Shown one piece after another: positions 42,114 to 54,573 of a DNA stretch of 64,000 bases (positions are counted from its first letter, which is position 1; each line of letters begins with the position of its first letter). This stretch comes from Castanea sativa (lineage: Eukaryota; Streptophyta; Magnoliopsida; Fagales; Fagaceae): the NCBI RefSeq assembly GCF_040712315.1, contig NC_134024.1, forward strand, positions 23,510,658-23,574,657, written 5' to 3'. Both the position numbers and the translations under genes were made by a program. Below the pieces are notes generated by a model that made no database searches, was not told the DNA's origin, and saw only the letters and a list, made by a program, of their open reading frames with translations.

Positions 42114-44210
42114 ATGGATAATGCTTTGTATGCTTCTATGGATGTTGTTGATTGTAACATGCCATGTGTTTTTGAAAATGCCTCTATGAGTGTTTATCCT
42201 TATTGAAAGTTCAAATAGTGTGTAAAACACCAATGAACATTTAGACCCCCAATTACAAAATTACCAACACTAGCTTATGTGCGGAATGATGGATATAAGC
42301 TAAACCCAAATTGGTAAAACACTCTAAACTAAAATTAATCACAAACACAATAGTAATTAAAAGGTAAAGAGTAAGGGAAGAAAGATGCAAACACAAAGAT
42401 AACATGGTGATGTGTTATCGAAGAGGAAACCGAAGAACTCGGTGAAAAACCTCTCCGCTGCCCTCCAAGTGGTAAATGATCCACTAGAGAATGAAGTTGG
42501 GATACATGAATAATAGAAGACCCTCCAAGCCTAATCTACCCAGTGCACCTAAGCCTTCCAAGCTTCTTGCTCCAACAGGGTTACGCCGAACTTTTTCTTC
42601 TCTAACTTACCGGATCCCGTAATAAGCCCATTGCATCAACCAAGTGAATTGGTCCTCTCTGAACTGCTTCCTAAGTACCAAAATACCTCCTCACTAACAC
42701 GGGTATGGTGAGATAAGAATTTGTCAAATTTACCTCTCAAGGATATGTTAATGGAGAGGGTGAGAGTAGAGGAATTTGGAGAATCAAAGGATAAAGATTG
42801 TGGATGAGTCAATCTTGTTTTTCTCTAGGGTTTCTCTCTCAAAATTCTCTCTAGAAGCTCTCTACATTTCATGGGTATAAGGGTATTTACAGTAGAGTGT
42901 ATAAGGAATGTGAAACGTCAGTTTTCATCCAACCAGGGCATTCTGGTGACTCGACCTTGCGACTGGAACGAGTCGCGAGCTAACTACCTGGCTAGACTGG
43001 AAGTTTTGTCCTATAGTGCTCCAACCGTTGTGACCCTTCAACTCCCCTGCATGCTCCACACGTGTGTCAGCTTTGGTGACTTGTCAGTTGCGAGATCCAG
43101 TCGCGAGGTTCTTCTTGAGTGCACACATTTGAGTTTTCTTCACACTCTCTCACACACTACCCTTACATAATTCCCACCTAAATACAAGGTATCTAATTGC
43201 TAAATTACAAGAAAATTTGACACAGAATAAAGCTAATACATGATTGAATAAATTCAACCTTACACTTATGATTGTGATGAAATGTTACATGAATCTATGG
43301 GTGTCGTTAATATTCCAAATGTCAAACTCTTGAAGAAAAAGGCTAAGAAGTTTCATGAGAATTTGAGCAAGTTCATTTGTGAAAAGGATGATTTGATTGC
43401 TAAGCTCAATGAATCCAATAAATTGGTTGAAAAGTATAAGAAACCTATTGAACATTCTCTTGAAAAACTAAAGGAGTTTGTATGTTTGAATATGGACTTG
43501 GATGCTAAACTTGTTTTGTCTCACAAACTAGTTGATGATCTTAAATTTGAAAATGAATTTCTTAAGATGCATGTCAAGTGTTTGATTGCTGAACCTATTG
43601 CAAAAAATTAAGAAAAACTTTATTGCAGTCATGTTGTGGTGCCTGATTTTGTGCCTATTGTGAGTTCTACCTCTAAAGACAAATCAGTGTACATTCCTCC
43701 ATACAAAAGAAACCAAAAAGTGGAGAGAAAGGCTCTTAAGCCTAAGCCTTCATTTAGGTCTCGTCCTAGGGATTTGAATGAATCTAAGTTTGTTCCTATT
43801 TGTCACCACTGCGGTGTGATCGGTCAAGTAAGACCTCAATGTTCCAAGTTGAAGAAAGAAAAAAACCACATAGCTTGATCTCTCCCTAAAAAGTCTGGTG
43901 GACCTAAACCCATTGTTTGTCACCATTGTGGTGTCTTTGGTCATCTAAGACCTCATTGCCCTAAGTTTCAAGCTCTTAAAAGAATCAAAAGAAAAGACAA
44001 ACTTGAGCTTCTTGGAAGTTTTGCTTTGCAAGCTAAACCAGATTTGATTGAAAGTGGTAAGTTGCTGAAGCATGTGGTTAATGCTCTTACCTCCTTGTCT
44101 ATGTGCATCTTCGGTTCTCGTTCTTCCAACCCTCATCTCACTTCTCATGAGATACTCATTCCAAACAATCGTTCCGTTTATGCACTTTTATGCACTTTTA
44201 GTCCTTGATC
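42114..44210 (+). pseudogene. Copia family B gag-like protein, interrupted by a solo LTR
   Basis: The ATG at 42114 opens MDNALYASMDVVDCNM and runs to 42203. The frame resumes at 43270 as DCDEMLHESMGVV, so removing the insert and one TSD restores a continuous frame. A coiled-coil stretch (KKFHENLSKFICEKDDLIAK onward) is followed by KSVYIPPYKRNQKVERK and two CCHC-type knuckles: CHHCGVIGQVRPQC (43801) and CHHCGVFGHLRPHC (43918). In the first knuckle the usual His is Gln. Stops at 43609 and 43876. No UBN2 core, protease or pol follows, so this is a short gag-only derivative. Confidence 0.75.
42204..43264 (-). repeat. Solo LTR B2 with TSD CTTAT
   Basis: 1061 bp. On plus it starts TGAAAGTTC and ends ACCTTACA, flanked by CTTAT at 42199-42203 and 43265-43269. 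It contains the same motifs as B1 in reverse: the GAGGAAACCGAAGAACTCGG block and the cluster with GAGTCGCGAG at 42945-43115. Confidence 0.9.
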
Positions 44211-44486
44211 TAATTCTTTTGATCTTTGTAGGACTCTTTATGTATTAGATGCTTCATTGTCCTGCATTTGTGCATCATGCATCTCTTTATATGCATTGTT
44301 TTTGTTGTTTTTGCATTTGATCTTACTTTTATGCTTTTGCCTTTGTGTGTGTAAAATTACAAAAACACATAAAAAGTGGAAAATTCAAAAAGTTTGATCG
44401 TATATATTTGAGCACATTTCACATGTGAGTTTGGCCTAGTACCTTCGTACTAATAGCGTAGTGCATTTACGAGCCTAGTTTGTTAT
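44211..44486. other. Family B 3' internal remnant
   Basis: T-rich sequence with a short open run; similar in texture to the stretch after the family A gag (50320-50460). No gene. Confidence 0.35.
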
Positions 44487-45476
44487 TGTAGACACTCAAT
44501 TTTGCACTCATGATTTAATTAAGTAAAATTATTAGAGTGACCATTCGTGTACCCAAAAATCATGATTGCATTACATGCATTAATTTGTTTATTGCATATC
44601 ATAAAAATGATCTTGAGGTTCTAAGGGTCATGACGGTATGTCCGATTTCCAAATCGGGCCGTCGGATCGAAAGATATCACATGATCAAGTTTGCATGGCT
44701 AGCATGCATTGTGTCTTGGTAGAGTCAACCATGCATGCATTGTGTCTTGGTAGAGTCAACCATGCATGATTAATTTAAATTAATTCTGATTGGTTGAAAA
44801 ATTAAAATTAATTAAATAATTTTGTGATTGGTTGATAGTTAGTATTAAAAATAGGATTGCTTGTATAAGAATAAAAGGGATAATTGGATAACGATAAAAT
44901 TGTCGATAATCCGAATTTTATCAGGATTTATTTTAGAGTATTTATCTACAAGATAATTGTTGCTAAAAAGACCTAATTATGAAAAACACGTCTAAGTGCA
45001 AGTCCCGGATCAAGAAAACCTAAAAAAGGAGTCCAAAACGCACCAGAACTCGAAAGCACGATTGGCAACCAAGAGTGCCATTCGGCACTTTTGGAGTGTC
45101 GATCGGCATGAACGACACTTTCAAAGTGCCAAATGGCACACATTAGGGTTTTGACCCGACGGTGTTCAGGTGACGATAAAACACATCCTTTTCGATTTTT
45201 TAGTGGAAGGACGTGTCCCGGATCATATTCTAATTGTCTAAGCTATTTTTTCGAGTCTTCCAGCCTCTATAAATAGAGGATGGATTTCAAAATTTAGTAC
45301 ACATTTTTTTTTTTGGGAGAGAGACACTTTTTCATGCTTTCTGATTTCCCCTGTTTCTGATTCTGCTTTTCTATTATTTTCTCTCTTACATTAAAGACAT
45401 TATGGAGGCTCTTGCCTTAGGAATTTCTTTATTGTCAGCAAAATATTTTAGGCTTCAAATATAATTGAATAAATTT
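44487..45476 (+). repeat. LTR family D, truncated copy (D2)
   Basis: It starts TGTAGACACTCAATTTTG and parallels the reverse complement of 5875-7785. It includes a small direct duplication (CATGCATTGTGTCTTGGTAG, twice at 44704-44760), the GTGCCATTCGGCAC / GTGTCGATCGGCA cluster at 45060-45145 and the TATA box CTCTATAAATAGAGG (about 45266). It is cut at 45476 by LTR A. Confidence 0.8.
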
Positions 45477-46475
45477 GATAGGCCAAAAATGTATTGACCT
45501 CTTGTGATGAATTAACCAATTAATTAGCCAAGTGAATTAATTAGGTTCAATTACATGCAATGAGCGTGGCAGCATAAACAAATCACCAAGTAACTAAATA
45601 TGCAACGGAAATTAAATGACACAGTGATTTGTTTACGAATGGGGAAAACCTATACGGCAAAAACCTTACCGGGTGATTTTAAGGTCACCACTCCCGAGAA
45701 TCCACTATTATGAAAACAAGCGGTTACAAGTAAAGGAATCCTAGTACCTTATACCAACCTACAGTTGAACCCTTACCATAATACCCAATTGGACTTGTTC
45801 TATAGTGGAAATCTCTCCTTGTTTTGTACAGCTCCCAGTACGTGACTAACCAAAAGATGCGCGGATCCCAATACTCAACTTTATCACTAACTTGAGAAGG
45901 ATGTTGGCTGCAAAGTTCTTCTGTTCATCAATCGATGAAGATCATGAATTTTCTTGGTCACAAAATCCTATGATGTACAAACACAGCAGCTTCTTCAAGA
46001 ACTAGGGCAAACTAGGTTTCTGGTCACACTTGAGAAATTATCCTTTTGTGTAATTGTGCTATTTTCTGTGCAACCTGATACGGCCTTAAAATAATCCTTA
46101 TATATGTTTAGGGTTTTGAGAAAAGAAAGCCCAAACACATAACATGGATTGGATGAAAATCAAAACTGAAAAGCTGTTTTCCATAAATCTCGACAGATGC
46201 CCTATTTGTCGAGTAGCTGTCGAGCCTCAGGCCGAAACCGCTCTTTTAAACTTTGATAGATACTAACTGTTGAGCTTTAATGAACAACACTTATTCACTT
46301 TTTTCTTGAACATATTTGCATGGCTTTAACACTTGAACTTGAAACCTTATTTCTTGAAGCATTAAACACATCCTAGATCTACTCAATTACAAGTAAAGTG
46401 CATTTTGTCAAAGGATTAGCCAATATATAAAATGTTGACATATGTTCCTAACATCCAATCACATATGTCCTAACA
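45477..46475 (-). repeat. LTR A (3' LTR of a minus-strand derivative)
   Basis: 999 bp, TGATAGGCC...CCTAACA on plus. The palindrome (CTCGACAGATG/ TTTGTCGAG) is at about 46190-46215. A purine-rich tract on minus (CCAAATGTGGAGAT) abuts it at 46476, as expected for a PPT beside a 3' LTR. Confidence 0.85.
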
Positions 46476-46959
46476 ATCTCCACATTTGGCAGTCCATGAC
46501 AAAACCACAAGAAACAAATGAACATATGAGAGAAGTCATAAATTACTCAACTCATACTCACTTGTTAAGTACAATAAAATCTATTCTAACACAAACTCTT
46601 GGAAAAACTTTGGAAGAAGAAAGTTCATGGCAAGGAAGACTTTGACAACCTGTATTTCTAAAACACTTAACAAAACTCATCAAGGCATCTTTGTGTGAAA
46701 CAAAAATAAAAGATTGCATACAATAAATAAGAAACATGTGTATAAAGAGAGAAAAGAAACAACACATGTATAGATAGGTGAAAAAACTATATCAAAAAAT
46801 ATATAAAGCAAATATAAATACAATGTATGTCAAAATGGTCACAAGACCAATATACAAGATATAATGTATTTGAAATGGAGAGAAAAGGAAAAAGATACAT
46901 AGAATCCTTACTACATCCCTAAAAAACATGAACACTTCCCTTAACAAAATTTTCCTATA
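46476..46959. other. 3' internal spacer of family A
   Basis: Non-coding, AT-rich sequence between ORF2 and the 3' LTR; the plus-strand element has a matching spacer at 53275-53811. Confidence 0.5.
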
Positions 46960-47870
46960 CTAACCCTCCCCTATGAGTATGACTACTCTCATCCCAAAAC
47001 TATTCCCCCTTTTTGTAGACATCTCGTCATCACCGGAAGAGCTAGCATCTCCATCCCCATCATCATCATTATCGGAGTCATCATCGTCCTCGGATGCCTC
47101 GGGAGGAGGAAAGGGAGACTCTATAAAGCCACCAAGGCGAGCCTGCCGTTTGACAATACGCCTAACACAGGTGTTCACCTGACACTACTCATCACTAAGA
47201 GTGTCAAGGCGAGCGTCCATGCGCTGAAGCTGCGCCATGATCGTATCAAGAGTCACACCACCCATAGAAGAAGAGGAAGTGGAGGTGGATGGAGTTGAAA
47301 GAGTGGGAGGAGTTACTGACCCGGACTGCCTCAAAAGTAGCTATGCCTCGCTCCATTTAACAGTAGCGGTGTGTATGGCACACATGACATGGAAGTGGTC
47401 GGAAATGGGAAAGGGAACAGAAAAATGGCATAAAATCCTCGTGATAGCCGGAGGGAAGATGAGCTTATCACGGGTCGTCGTATCCCAATACACATCATTG
47501 AGAGAGAGAGAGAGAATAAAATGAGAGGGAAAATCTATGGTAATTTGCTCTAAAAGAGAAAGCAAAAATGGAGCACGAGGCTCGGTAATAGAGTTATAGT
47601 GAGAAAGAGGATGCAAAACAAAAGTCATAACCATGTTAAGAAAATGAGGACCTTTAGCAAAGGCCGAACAAGGAGTGAACTTACAATCACCCCAATTAGA
47701 AGGACGCTCACAAAAAGCAGACATAAGCTCGCCTTTAGACACAGTCTTAAAATGCTCACAACCAGGGTAGTCAAGATGCGCTACCCTAGGAACGTGGAGC
47801 ACCTCGAATACAATATCCGGTGTGACCAAAATGCGTGTACCTTGAACGCGAGTAATAAAGAGAGGTACTG
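46960..47870 (-). pseudogene. ORF2 of Copia family A, N-terminally truncated
   Basis: The minus ORF from 47829 reads PDIVFEVLHVPRVAHLDYPG, PSNWGDCKFTPCSAFAKGP, LNMVMTFVLHPLSHYNSI and FPPAITRILCHFSVPFP. A linker and a C-terminal acidic tail (ASEDDDDSDNDDDGDGDASS) follow, ending near 46960. It resembles the putative plant transposon protein domain (PF20167-like). It parallels the plus-strand copy at 52091-53275. Its N-terminal half is missing where it meets a truncated LTR at about 47875. The function of such ORFs in Copia elements is unknown. Confidence 0.7.
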
Positions 47871-47879
47871 AATAATCAA

Positions 47880-48536
47880 AAGATGTGCGGATCCCAGTAC
47901 TTGACTAACCAAAAGATGTGCGGATCCTAGTACGCGACTTTATAAACAACTTGAGAAGGATATTGGCTGCAAAGTTCCTCTGTTCATCAATTGATGAAGA
48001 TCACGAAGTTGCTTGGTCACAAAACCCTACGGTGTACAAATACAACAGCTTCTTCAAAAACTAGAGCAAATTAGGTTTCTGATCACACTTGAGAAATTAT
48101 GCTCTTGTGCAATTGTGCTCTTTTCAGTGCAACCTGATACGGCCCTTAAAATAATCCTTATATATGTTTAGGGTTGTGAGAAAAGAAAACCCAAACACAT
48201 AATCATGGATTGGATGAAAATCAGAACTAAAAATCTATTTTTCCTAAATCTCGACAGATACCCTATCTGTCGAGCAGTTGTCAAGCCTCGGGCTGAAGCA
48301 GCTCTTTTAAACCTCGATAGATACTAATTGTCGAGCTTTAATGAATAACCCTTCTTCACTTGTTTCTTGGACAAACTTGCATGGCTTTAACACTTGAACT
48401 TGAAACCTTATTTCTTGAAGCATTAAATACATCCTAGATTTACCCAATTACAAGTAAAGTGCGTTTTGTCAAAAGATAAGCCAATACATAAAATGTTGAC
48501 ATATGTTCCTAACATCCAATCACATATGTCCTAACA
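47880..48536 (-). repeat. Truncated LTR A (5' LTR)
   Basis: It ends CCTAACA at 48536 and carries the palindrome CTCGACAGATA...TATCTGTCGAG (about 48250). The 3' part, PBS, gag and pol of this minus-strand element are deleted down to ORF2. Confidence 0.8.
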
Positions 48537-50075
48537 AATGCTTTGTTCAGTGCGGTCACGAATGAGGAGTTCAAGAAGATATCCTTTATAGAAACTGCCA
48601 AGGAAGCATGGACCATTCTCCAGAGAACCTATGAGGGAACCAAGGTTATCAAGGATTTGAAGCTTTAGAGGCTCACTACAACCTTCGAAGAGATCAAGAT
48701 GGAGGAGGATGAGTTATTTAATGAGTTCTATGTATAGTTCAAGGATATAGTGATCTCAGCTTTCAATCTTGGGGAAATTATTTCTGAACCCAAGATTGTG
48801 AGAAAGGTGCTCAGATCTCTACCCAAGAGATTTCATGCCAAGATCACTGTTATTAAGGAATTAAAGGACATCGACAAGATTGCTTTGATAGAACTAGTTG
48901 GTAATCTGCACACCTATGAGTTGGGTTTGACAAGGATTAGGAAGTTAAGTAAGGGTAAGAGCATGGCACTAAAGGCCAAGAACAGTGACATGGATGAGTC
49001 TTCAGATGATGAAGATTCTAAAATGAAGTCCTACATCACAAGGCAATTCAAGAAGTTCATGAAGAATGCCAATGCGAAGGGCTTTGATAAGAACGGTAGG
49101 CAATCTAGCTCTTTTCAGTCTAAGAGCCAAGACAAAGGGAAGATGGATGCTAGGGATGGTTGTCAGTACACTGTTCCCTTAGGACCCAAGTGTTTTGAGT
49201 GTAAAGGTTTTGGTCACATGAAACAAGAGTGCCTTACTTATCTCAGGTCCATCAGGAAGAGCAAGGCACTTGCTACTACTTTGAGCGACACCGAACCTGA
49301 GGATGATTCCGAAAATGAGAATGACAGAATCCTAAATGCCTTCACCACCATTGTCAATCATACTGAGGGAATTGTAGAAGATGTGGGTGAAGAAGAGGAC
49401 TTGGTGGAGTTTAAGTTTGAAAAGATGGATGAACAAGATGATATCGACATAGCCTATGCAAAATTATACAAGGTCTCCGAAAAGCATGAGAAGTTATATA
49501 GGTTGGTCACCAAGAAGCTCAGTGATGTGGAGCTTGAACGAGAAGAAATCTCCACAAAGTTTGATGAAGCCAATCAGACTATTGGAGCACTGAGGTTTGA
49601 GAACCATTTCTTGGTTGAGAAGACCAAGAAGCTTGAAGCAGAGCTGTTTCAAGTTAGAGCTCAGTTGGAGAGGACTTTAGGTGCAAAGCTTGATGAGATG
49701 CTCAGTATGCAAAAATTTGCTTCCGATCGATCCAATTTAGGGTACGATTTCTCATCTCCTAATATGGCTTCTTCTAGTACTATTGTTTTTGTTTCTCTTA
49801 CTAATAGTGTTGAATCTGAGAACAATGATGTTAAAACTGTGATAGCTAGTGAGAACATAGATAAGGGTAAATCTATCTTAAGAGCACCCCCTAAGGTTGC
49901 TAATAAAGCAACCAAAAACCCTAGGACTAAGAAGATTAACGCTCATAAGTCTAATTGGAAGAAGTAGAATCTCTATCATCATTGTGGAGTAGCTAGACAT
50001 ACTTGACCTAATTGCTATAAGTGGCTAGCCACTCAACTGAGTAACAACATGGTCTCATTAGGAAACTTGTGTTAG
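48537..50075 (+). pseudogene. Copia gag, family A, plus strand
   Basis: It begins mid-gag (NALFSAVTNEEFKKIS) directly at the LTR junction. Stops at about 48667 and 48736 precede a long open stretch (48750-49967, 405 codons): IVRKVLRSLPKRFHAKI, a Lys-rich linker, the knuckle CFECKGFGHMKQEC (about 49193) and a long coiled coil (KLYKVSEKHEKLYRLVTKKL through about 49700). A second knuckle relic is YHHCGVARHT-stop-PNC. It binds genomic RNA in intact elements. The N-terminal third is lost, and no pol follows before ORF2. Confidence 0.85.
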
Positions 50076-52044
50076 TTTCCATCCTCTCTTGCTTCTCTTG
50101 GAGATCTCCTCAAACCCCTCATGTTTCTTTCGAACTTGAACAATTGCAATTCTTCCCCCCTCTTCACCGATTCAAGGATTCGCTAAAAGGAAAGGCTCTT
50201 TTAAGGTGTAGAAGGAAAAAGGCTCTAAATGATTCAGTCACTTTTCTCTCTCTCCCTCTATTTTTGTGTTTACATTACTTGTGTGTTTTGCTTTATTGCT
50301 TTGAGTCAGTCTAGTTTTTATGTATTGCTTTGTTTAACATTTTTTTGTTTGTGTGTTTTCAGTTTTGCTTTATTTTTTTAATAAAAAAAAATTGAAAAAT
50401 CAGAAAAATACAAAAATAGTGTATGTGTACATTGGTACTTGTGTATCTTGAATGGCCAATGAAACAAAGTTTTCTAAACTTTATATCTCTTGTAGTTTAA
50501 ATGAGCATCTCTATGCACAACTAAGCAAGTGAGCTTTGTGGCTCGTGTTTGTGATGTGTAAGATTAAGTAATCTCCTATACTTAACACTCATTTCACTCT
50601 TTTTGATGGGAATGACTAGAAAATCCTAATAGAAATGGCATAAATAACCATCTCACCACTTTTGCCAGCCAATCATGAAATGACATATGTATGCTTTGGT
50701 ATAGTAAAAATGCAATGTCAAAAACTTAACATAATTGGGTATTTCTTTTCTCTCTCTTATATGCCCATATAATATGCTTAAAAGAAAATATGCAAAGAAA
50801 AATTAAAGCAAAAAGAATCAAAATGCTTTAAAATATGATTGCAAACATGTATTTTAGGAGATGTGAGAGTTGTAGGATGTACTTCGAAGGTGATAGTCCC
50901 CGTCAAAAAATTATGATCTTGTGTGAGTAAAATTGATTTACTCATATCTCAAATCGTCATAACATGTAGACACTTATGCAATCTTGCGATGTTTTACACA
51001 CGCAACATTCTTTGCTACTTTTGATACATGTGTAGGTACAATGTGATTTGGCCATCACAAGGAATACATGTGTTAATGTATACCCACTAAACTGTCTTTA
51101 CTTGTTTTTGAAATATAAAATTGGTTGGACTTGTTTAGTGTGTGTGTGTGTTTTGGATCTAAATGCTTAACATTTTTCTTGATTAAGAGATGTTTTTGAG
51201 AGCTAAAATTGTTGTTTGGATCTTTGGTTAAGTAGCATTCTTGATTGCATTCATATTTGTGTTTTTTCTCTTCTTGAAAAACTGTTTTCAAGCAATCTTG
51301 ACAGCTTTTCAATATTTCTTGACAGCTAGGCTATCTATTGAGCTCTTCAGCTTCTTTTTATCGTAATCTCGATAACTTCTCGATAGCTTCTCAATCCATC
51401 GAGAAAGTTTCTGTCTCCTTAATAGATGCTCGATAGCTTCTCCATCCATCATGCCCCTTTGCTGTGGAAACCTCTGGACAACTCCTTGATGGCTAGCTTG
51501 ATAGCTATTTCTTGCTTTTTAATTCTCGACACCTCTCGATCCATCGAGAATTATGAACTTTTATTTAAAGGGTCAGCGCGATTTCAGCTTCGCTTCTCTC
51601 GATCTCTCTCGATCCTTTCTGACCTCTCACCTTCTTAAACACCCCTCTCTCACTCCAAACCTCTTCCCCAAGTGTTCTTCGGTCTCAAGATCATTTCTTT
51701 TCTTTAGTAAGACTCTTTCTCATTCATTTCTTCATGCATTTCATCTTTTGTGACCTAACTTTTGGGGTTTGTTGAAAAATTTGGGGTTTTTCAAAATTAA
51801 TGAGGTTTTTGTAAAATTTTGGTATGGGTTTTGTATTGATCCTAAATGATCATTTGCATTATAACAATATTTCATGCATTTTAGATGTCTTTTTACTTTA
51901 TTGCAAACTTGTGTGCTGGTAGGTTTGGATTAGGCTAAGCCTATGATATTTTTAAGTTTGCATGTCACATGTTCATGCATTTTTCATGCATACGTACCTT
52001 CATTTCATTATATTCATATATTGAATTGTTTTGGTGCTTTTTTG

Positions 52045-52048
<4 letters not shown>
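50076..52048. other. Internal spacer of family A with LTR-like motif cluster
   Basis: No protease, integrase or RT is present where pol should be. At 51290-51620 a cluster of CTCGATAG, CATCGAGAA and TTGATAGC motifs occurs, then a TATA-like TTTATTTAAAGGG at 51560. This copies the promoter layout of the LTRs about 500 bp ahead of ORF2. Confidence 0.55.

Positions 52049-52086
<38 letters not shown>
52049..52086. repeat. (CT)n microsatellite before ORF2
   Basis: About 18 CT units end 5 bp before the ORF2 ATG, in the position of a pyrimidine-rich 5' leader. Confidence 0.9.
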
Positions 52087-52089
<3 letters not shown>

Positions 52090-52090
52090 T

Positions 52091-53275
52091 ATGGCACCTA
52101 AACAGAAATCCACTCCATCTCGGAACCCTCTTCGTTTCGGGGCATCTTCCTCTGATCTTACTCCTTCTCATCTTTGGTTCTGTGATGAGAAAGCCCATAA
52201 GGACTTCTCGGAGAACTTTTCCTAACGAGGCATTCATTCGGAACACCAAGTCGTTCTATCGGACTTTTTCGATATTCACCTACCCACTGTCATCCATAGT
52301 AAGGGTTGGGAGTCACTATGTGGCATTTCAATCATGTGCCTTTCCGTGATAATACAGGAGTTTTACTCCAATATGCATGGTTTCGATTATTTAGTACCTC
52401 ATTTTTCTACTCACGTTCGAGGTACGCGCATTGTGGTCACTCTGGATATTGTATCTGAGGTGCTTCATGTCCTGAGGGTGGCACATCCTGACTACCCTGG
52501 TTGTGTGTGTCTTAAGACTGTGTCTAAAGATGAGCTTATGTCTATGTTCTGTGAGACTCCTTCTTCTTGGGGTGACAGTCAGAACACTTGTTGCTCGGCT
52601 TTTGCTAAAAGTCCGAGGTTTCTCAACATGGTGATGACTTTTGTTCTACATATTTTATCTCATTATAACTCTATCATAGAGCCTCGAGCTCGATTTTTGT
52701 TATCCCTCCTAGAGAATCTCTCTATATACTTCCCTTCTCATTTCATCCTTTCCCTCATAGATGTATATAGGGATACGACGACCAGTGATATGCTCATCTT
52801 TCCTTCAGCTATCACGAGGATTCTTCGCCATTTTTCTATCTCTTTTCCCATTTTCGATCATTTCAAGTCATGTGTACCATTAATGCGGCGACTATCAGAC
52901 GGAGTGAGGCTCAGCTTCGATAGAAGTAACCACAGACTCAAACGGCAACACCTTCAGCTTCTTTAGCTCCATCCACATCTGCTCCCTCTTCTTTTGCGGG
53001 CGGTGTGACTCTTGATACAATCGTGACACAGCTTCAGTGCATGGATGCTCACCTTGACATTTTCAGTGATGAGTTGTGTTAGGTGAACACCCACGTCGGT
53101 CGTATTGCACGATGACAGGCTCGCCTTGGTGGCTTTTTTGAGTCTTCCACTCCTTCTACAGAGACTTCTAAGGATGAGGACAACGATGGTGGCTCTGATG
53201 GTGGTGGTTATAAGGATGATGGTGCTAGCTCCTCTAGCGATGATGAGATGACTGCTTGAGTTACTTGCCCTTTGT
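52091..53275 (+). pseudogene. ORF2 of Copia family A (putative plant transposon protein)
   Basis: The ATG at 52091 starts MAPKQKSTPSRNPLRFGASS. After a TAA at about 52223 the same frame continues to 52966 with IIQEFYSNMHGFDYLVPHFS, VRGTRIVVTLDIVSEVLHVL, HPDYPGC, LNMVMTFVLHILSHYNSI and FPSAITRILRHFSISFP. A frame change near 52885 leads to a Ser/Pro/Thr linker, TLDTIVTQLQCMDAHLD and an acidic tail (TSKDEDNDGGSDGG) near 53200. It is a fuller copy of the minus-strand ORF at 46960-47870. GACAAAAAGGGGGAGT (53281) after it resembles a polypurine tract. The role is unknown; these ORFs are usually dispensable for the minimal Copia cycle. Confidence 0.7.
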
Positions 53276-53492
53276 CATTCGTGACAAAAAGGGGGAGTAG
53301 TTTTGGATAAGAGTAGTCATGTATTTAGGAGGAGAGTTCGTATATAAGAGATTTTTGTTAGGGGGAGTGTCTATACTTTGAGGGATGTAGTGATGAATTA
53401 TGTATCTTTTCTTTTCTTTATCTTTTAAATACTTTGTTCTTGTACCTTTGGTCTTGTGACCTCTTTGTGATAGCAAACCTTGTATTCTTTAT

Positions 53493-53558
<66 letters not shown>

Positions 53559-53811
53559 AGGTTGTTATTACAGTTCTTTCACCTATCTCTTCATGTATTG
53601 TTTCTTTTCTCTCTTTATGCATGCAATCTTTTATTTCTATTTCACACTAAGATACCTTGATGAATTTTGTTTAAAGTGTCTCAGAAATACAAGTTGTCAA
53701 AGTCTTCCTTGCCATGAACTCTTTTCTTGCAAATTTTTTCAAGAGTTTGTGTTAGGATAGATTTTATTGTGTTCAACAAGTGAATATGAGTTGAGTGATT
53801 TATGGCTGCTC
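53276..53811. other. 3' spacer of family A with a (TA)n tract
   Basis: Non-coding. A (TA)n microsatellite of about 60 bp lies at 53496-53556. Confidence 0.7.
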
Positions 53812-54573
53812 GACAGCTGCTCAACAGATAGGGTATCTATTGAGATTTGAAAATCAGATTTTCAGTTCTGATTTCATTTTAGTACGTGAGTATGTGTTTG
53901 GGCTTTCTTTTCTTAAACCCTAAACATATATATGGATTATTTTAAGGGTCGTCATAGGTTGCATAGTTGCACAAGTGTGAAACAAAGAGTTGTTCATGCA
54001 AATTGTGACCGGAAACCTAGTTTGCCCTAGTTCTTCTTTATTTTTGAAGAAGTTGTTGTGTTTATACATCGTAGGGTTTTGTGACCAAGCAACTTCGTGA
54101 TCTTCATCATGTGATGAACTGAAAAACTTTGCAGCCAATATCCTTCTCAAGTTGGTGATTAAGTCGCGTACTAAGACTGCGCATCTATTGGTTAGTCACG
54201 TACTGGGAGCTGTGCATTAAAAGGAGAGATTGTCACTATAGAACAAATTCAATTGGGTATTGGGGTATGAGTTCAATTGTAGGTTGATATAAGGTAGTAG
54301 AATTCCTTTACTTGTAACCGCTTGTTGTGATAATAGTGAATTCTCGGGAGTAGTAACCTTAAAATCACCCGGTGGGGGGTTTTTGCCTTGGAGGTTTTCC
54401 CCATTCGAAAACAAATCACCTTGTCAACTTTATTTTCCGTTGCGTTTTATTTTAGTTGGTGATTTGTTTGTGCTACCATGTATATTGCATGTTAATTTAA
54501 TTTATTAATAAACTTGGCTAATTAATTAATTAATTCATCATAAGGGGTCAATACACTCTTGGCCTATCAGCCC
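53812..54573 (+). repeat. LTR A, 5'-truncated (3' LTR of the plus element)
   Basis: It begins within the palindrome cluster (CTCGACAGCTGCTCAACAG) and ends GGCCTATCA at 54573. It carries the AAACATATATATGG TATA region and the shared GTTTTGTGACCAAGCAAC block. It abuts the truncated minus-strand family B gag. Confidence 0.85.

Noticed and set aside
42871..43170. 99-codon plus-strand ORF
   Set aside because: It lies entirely within solo LTR B2, antisense to the LTR, and has no recognisable domain.
51965..52349. Overlapping ORFs on both strands around the CT repeat
   Set aside because: They are translations of (CT)n/(GA)n and shadows of ORF2, whose frame (ATG 52091) carries the conserved peptide.
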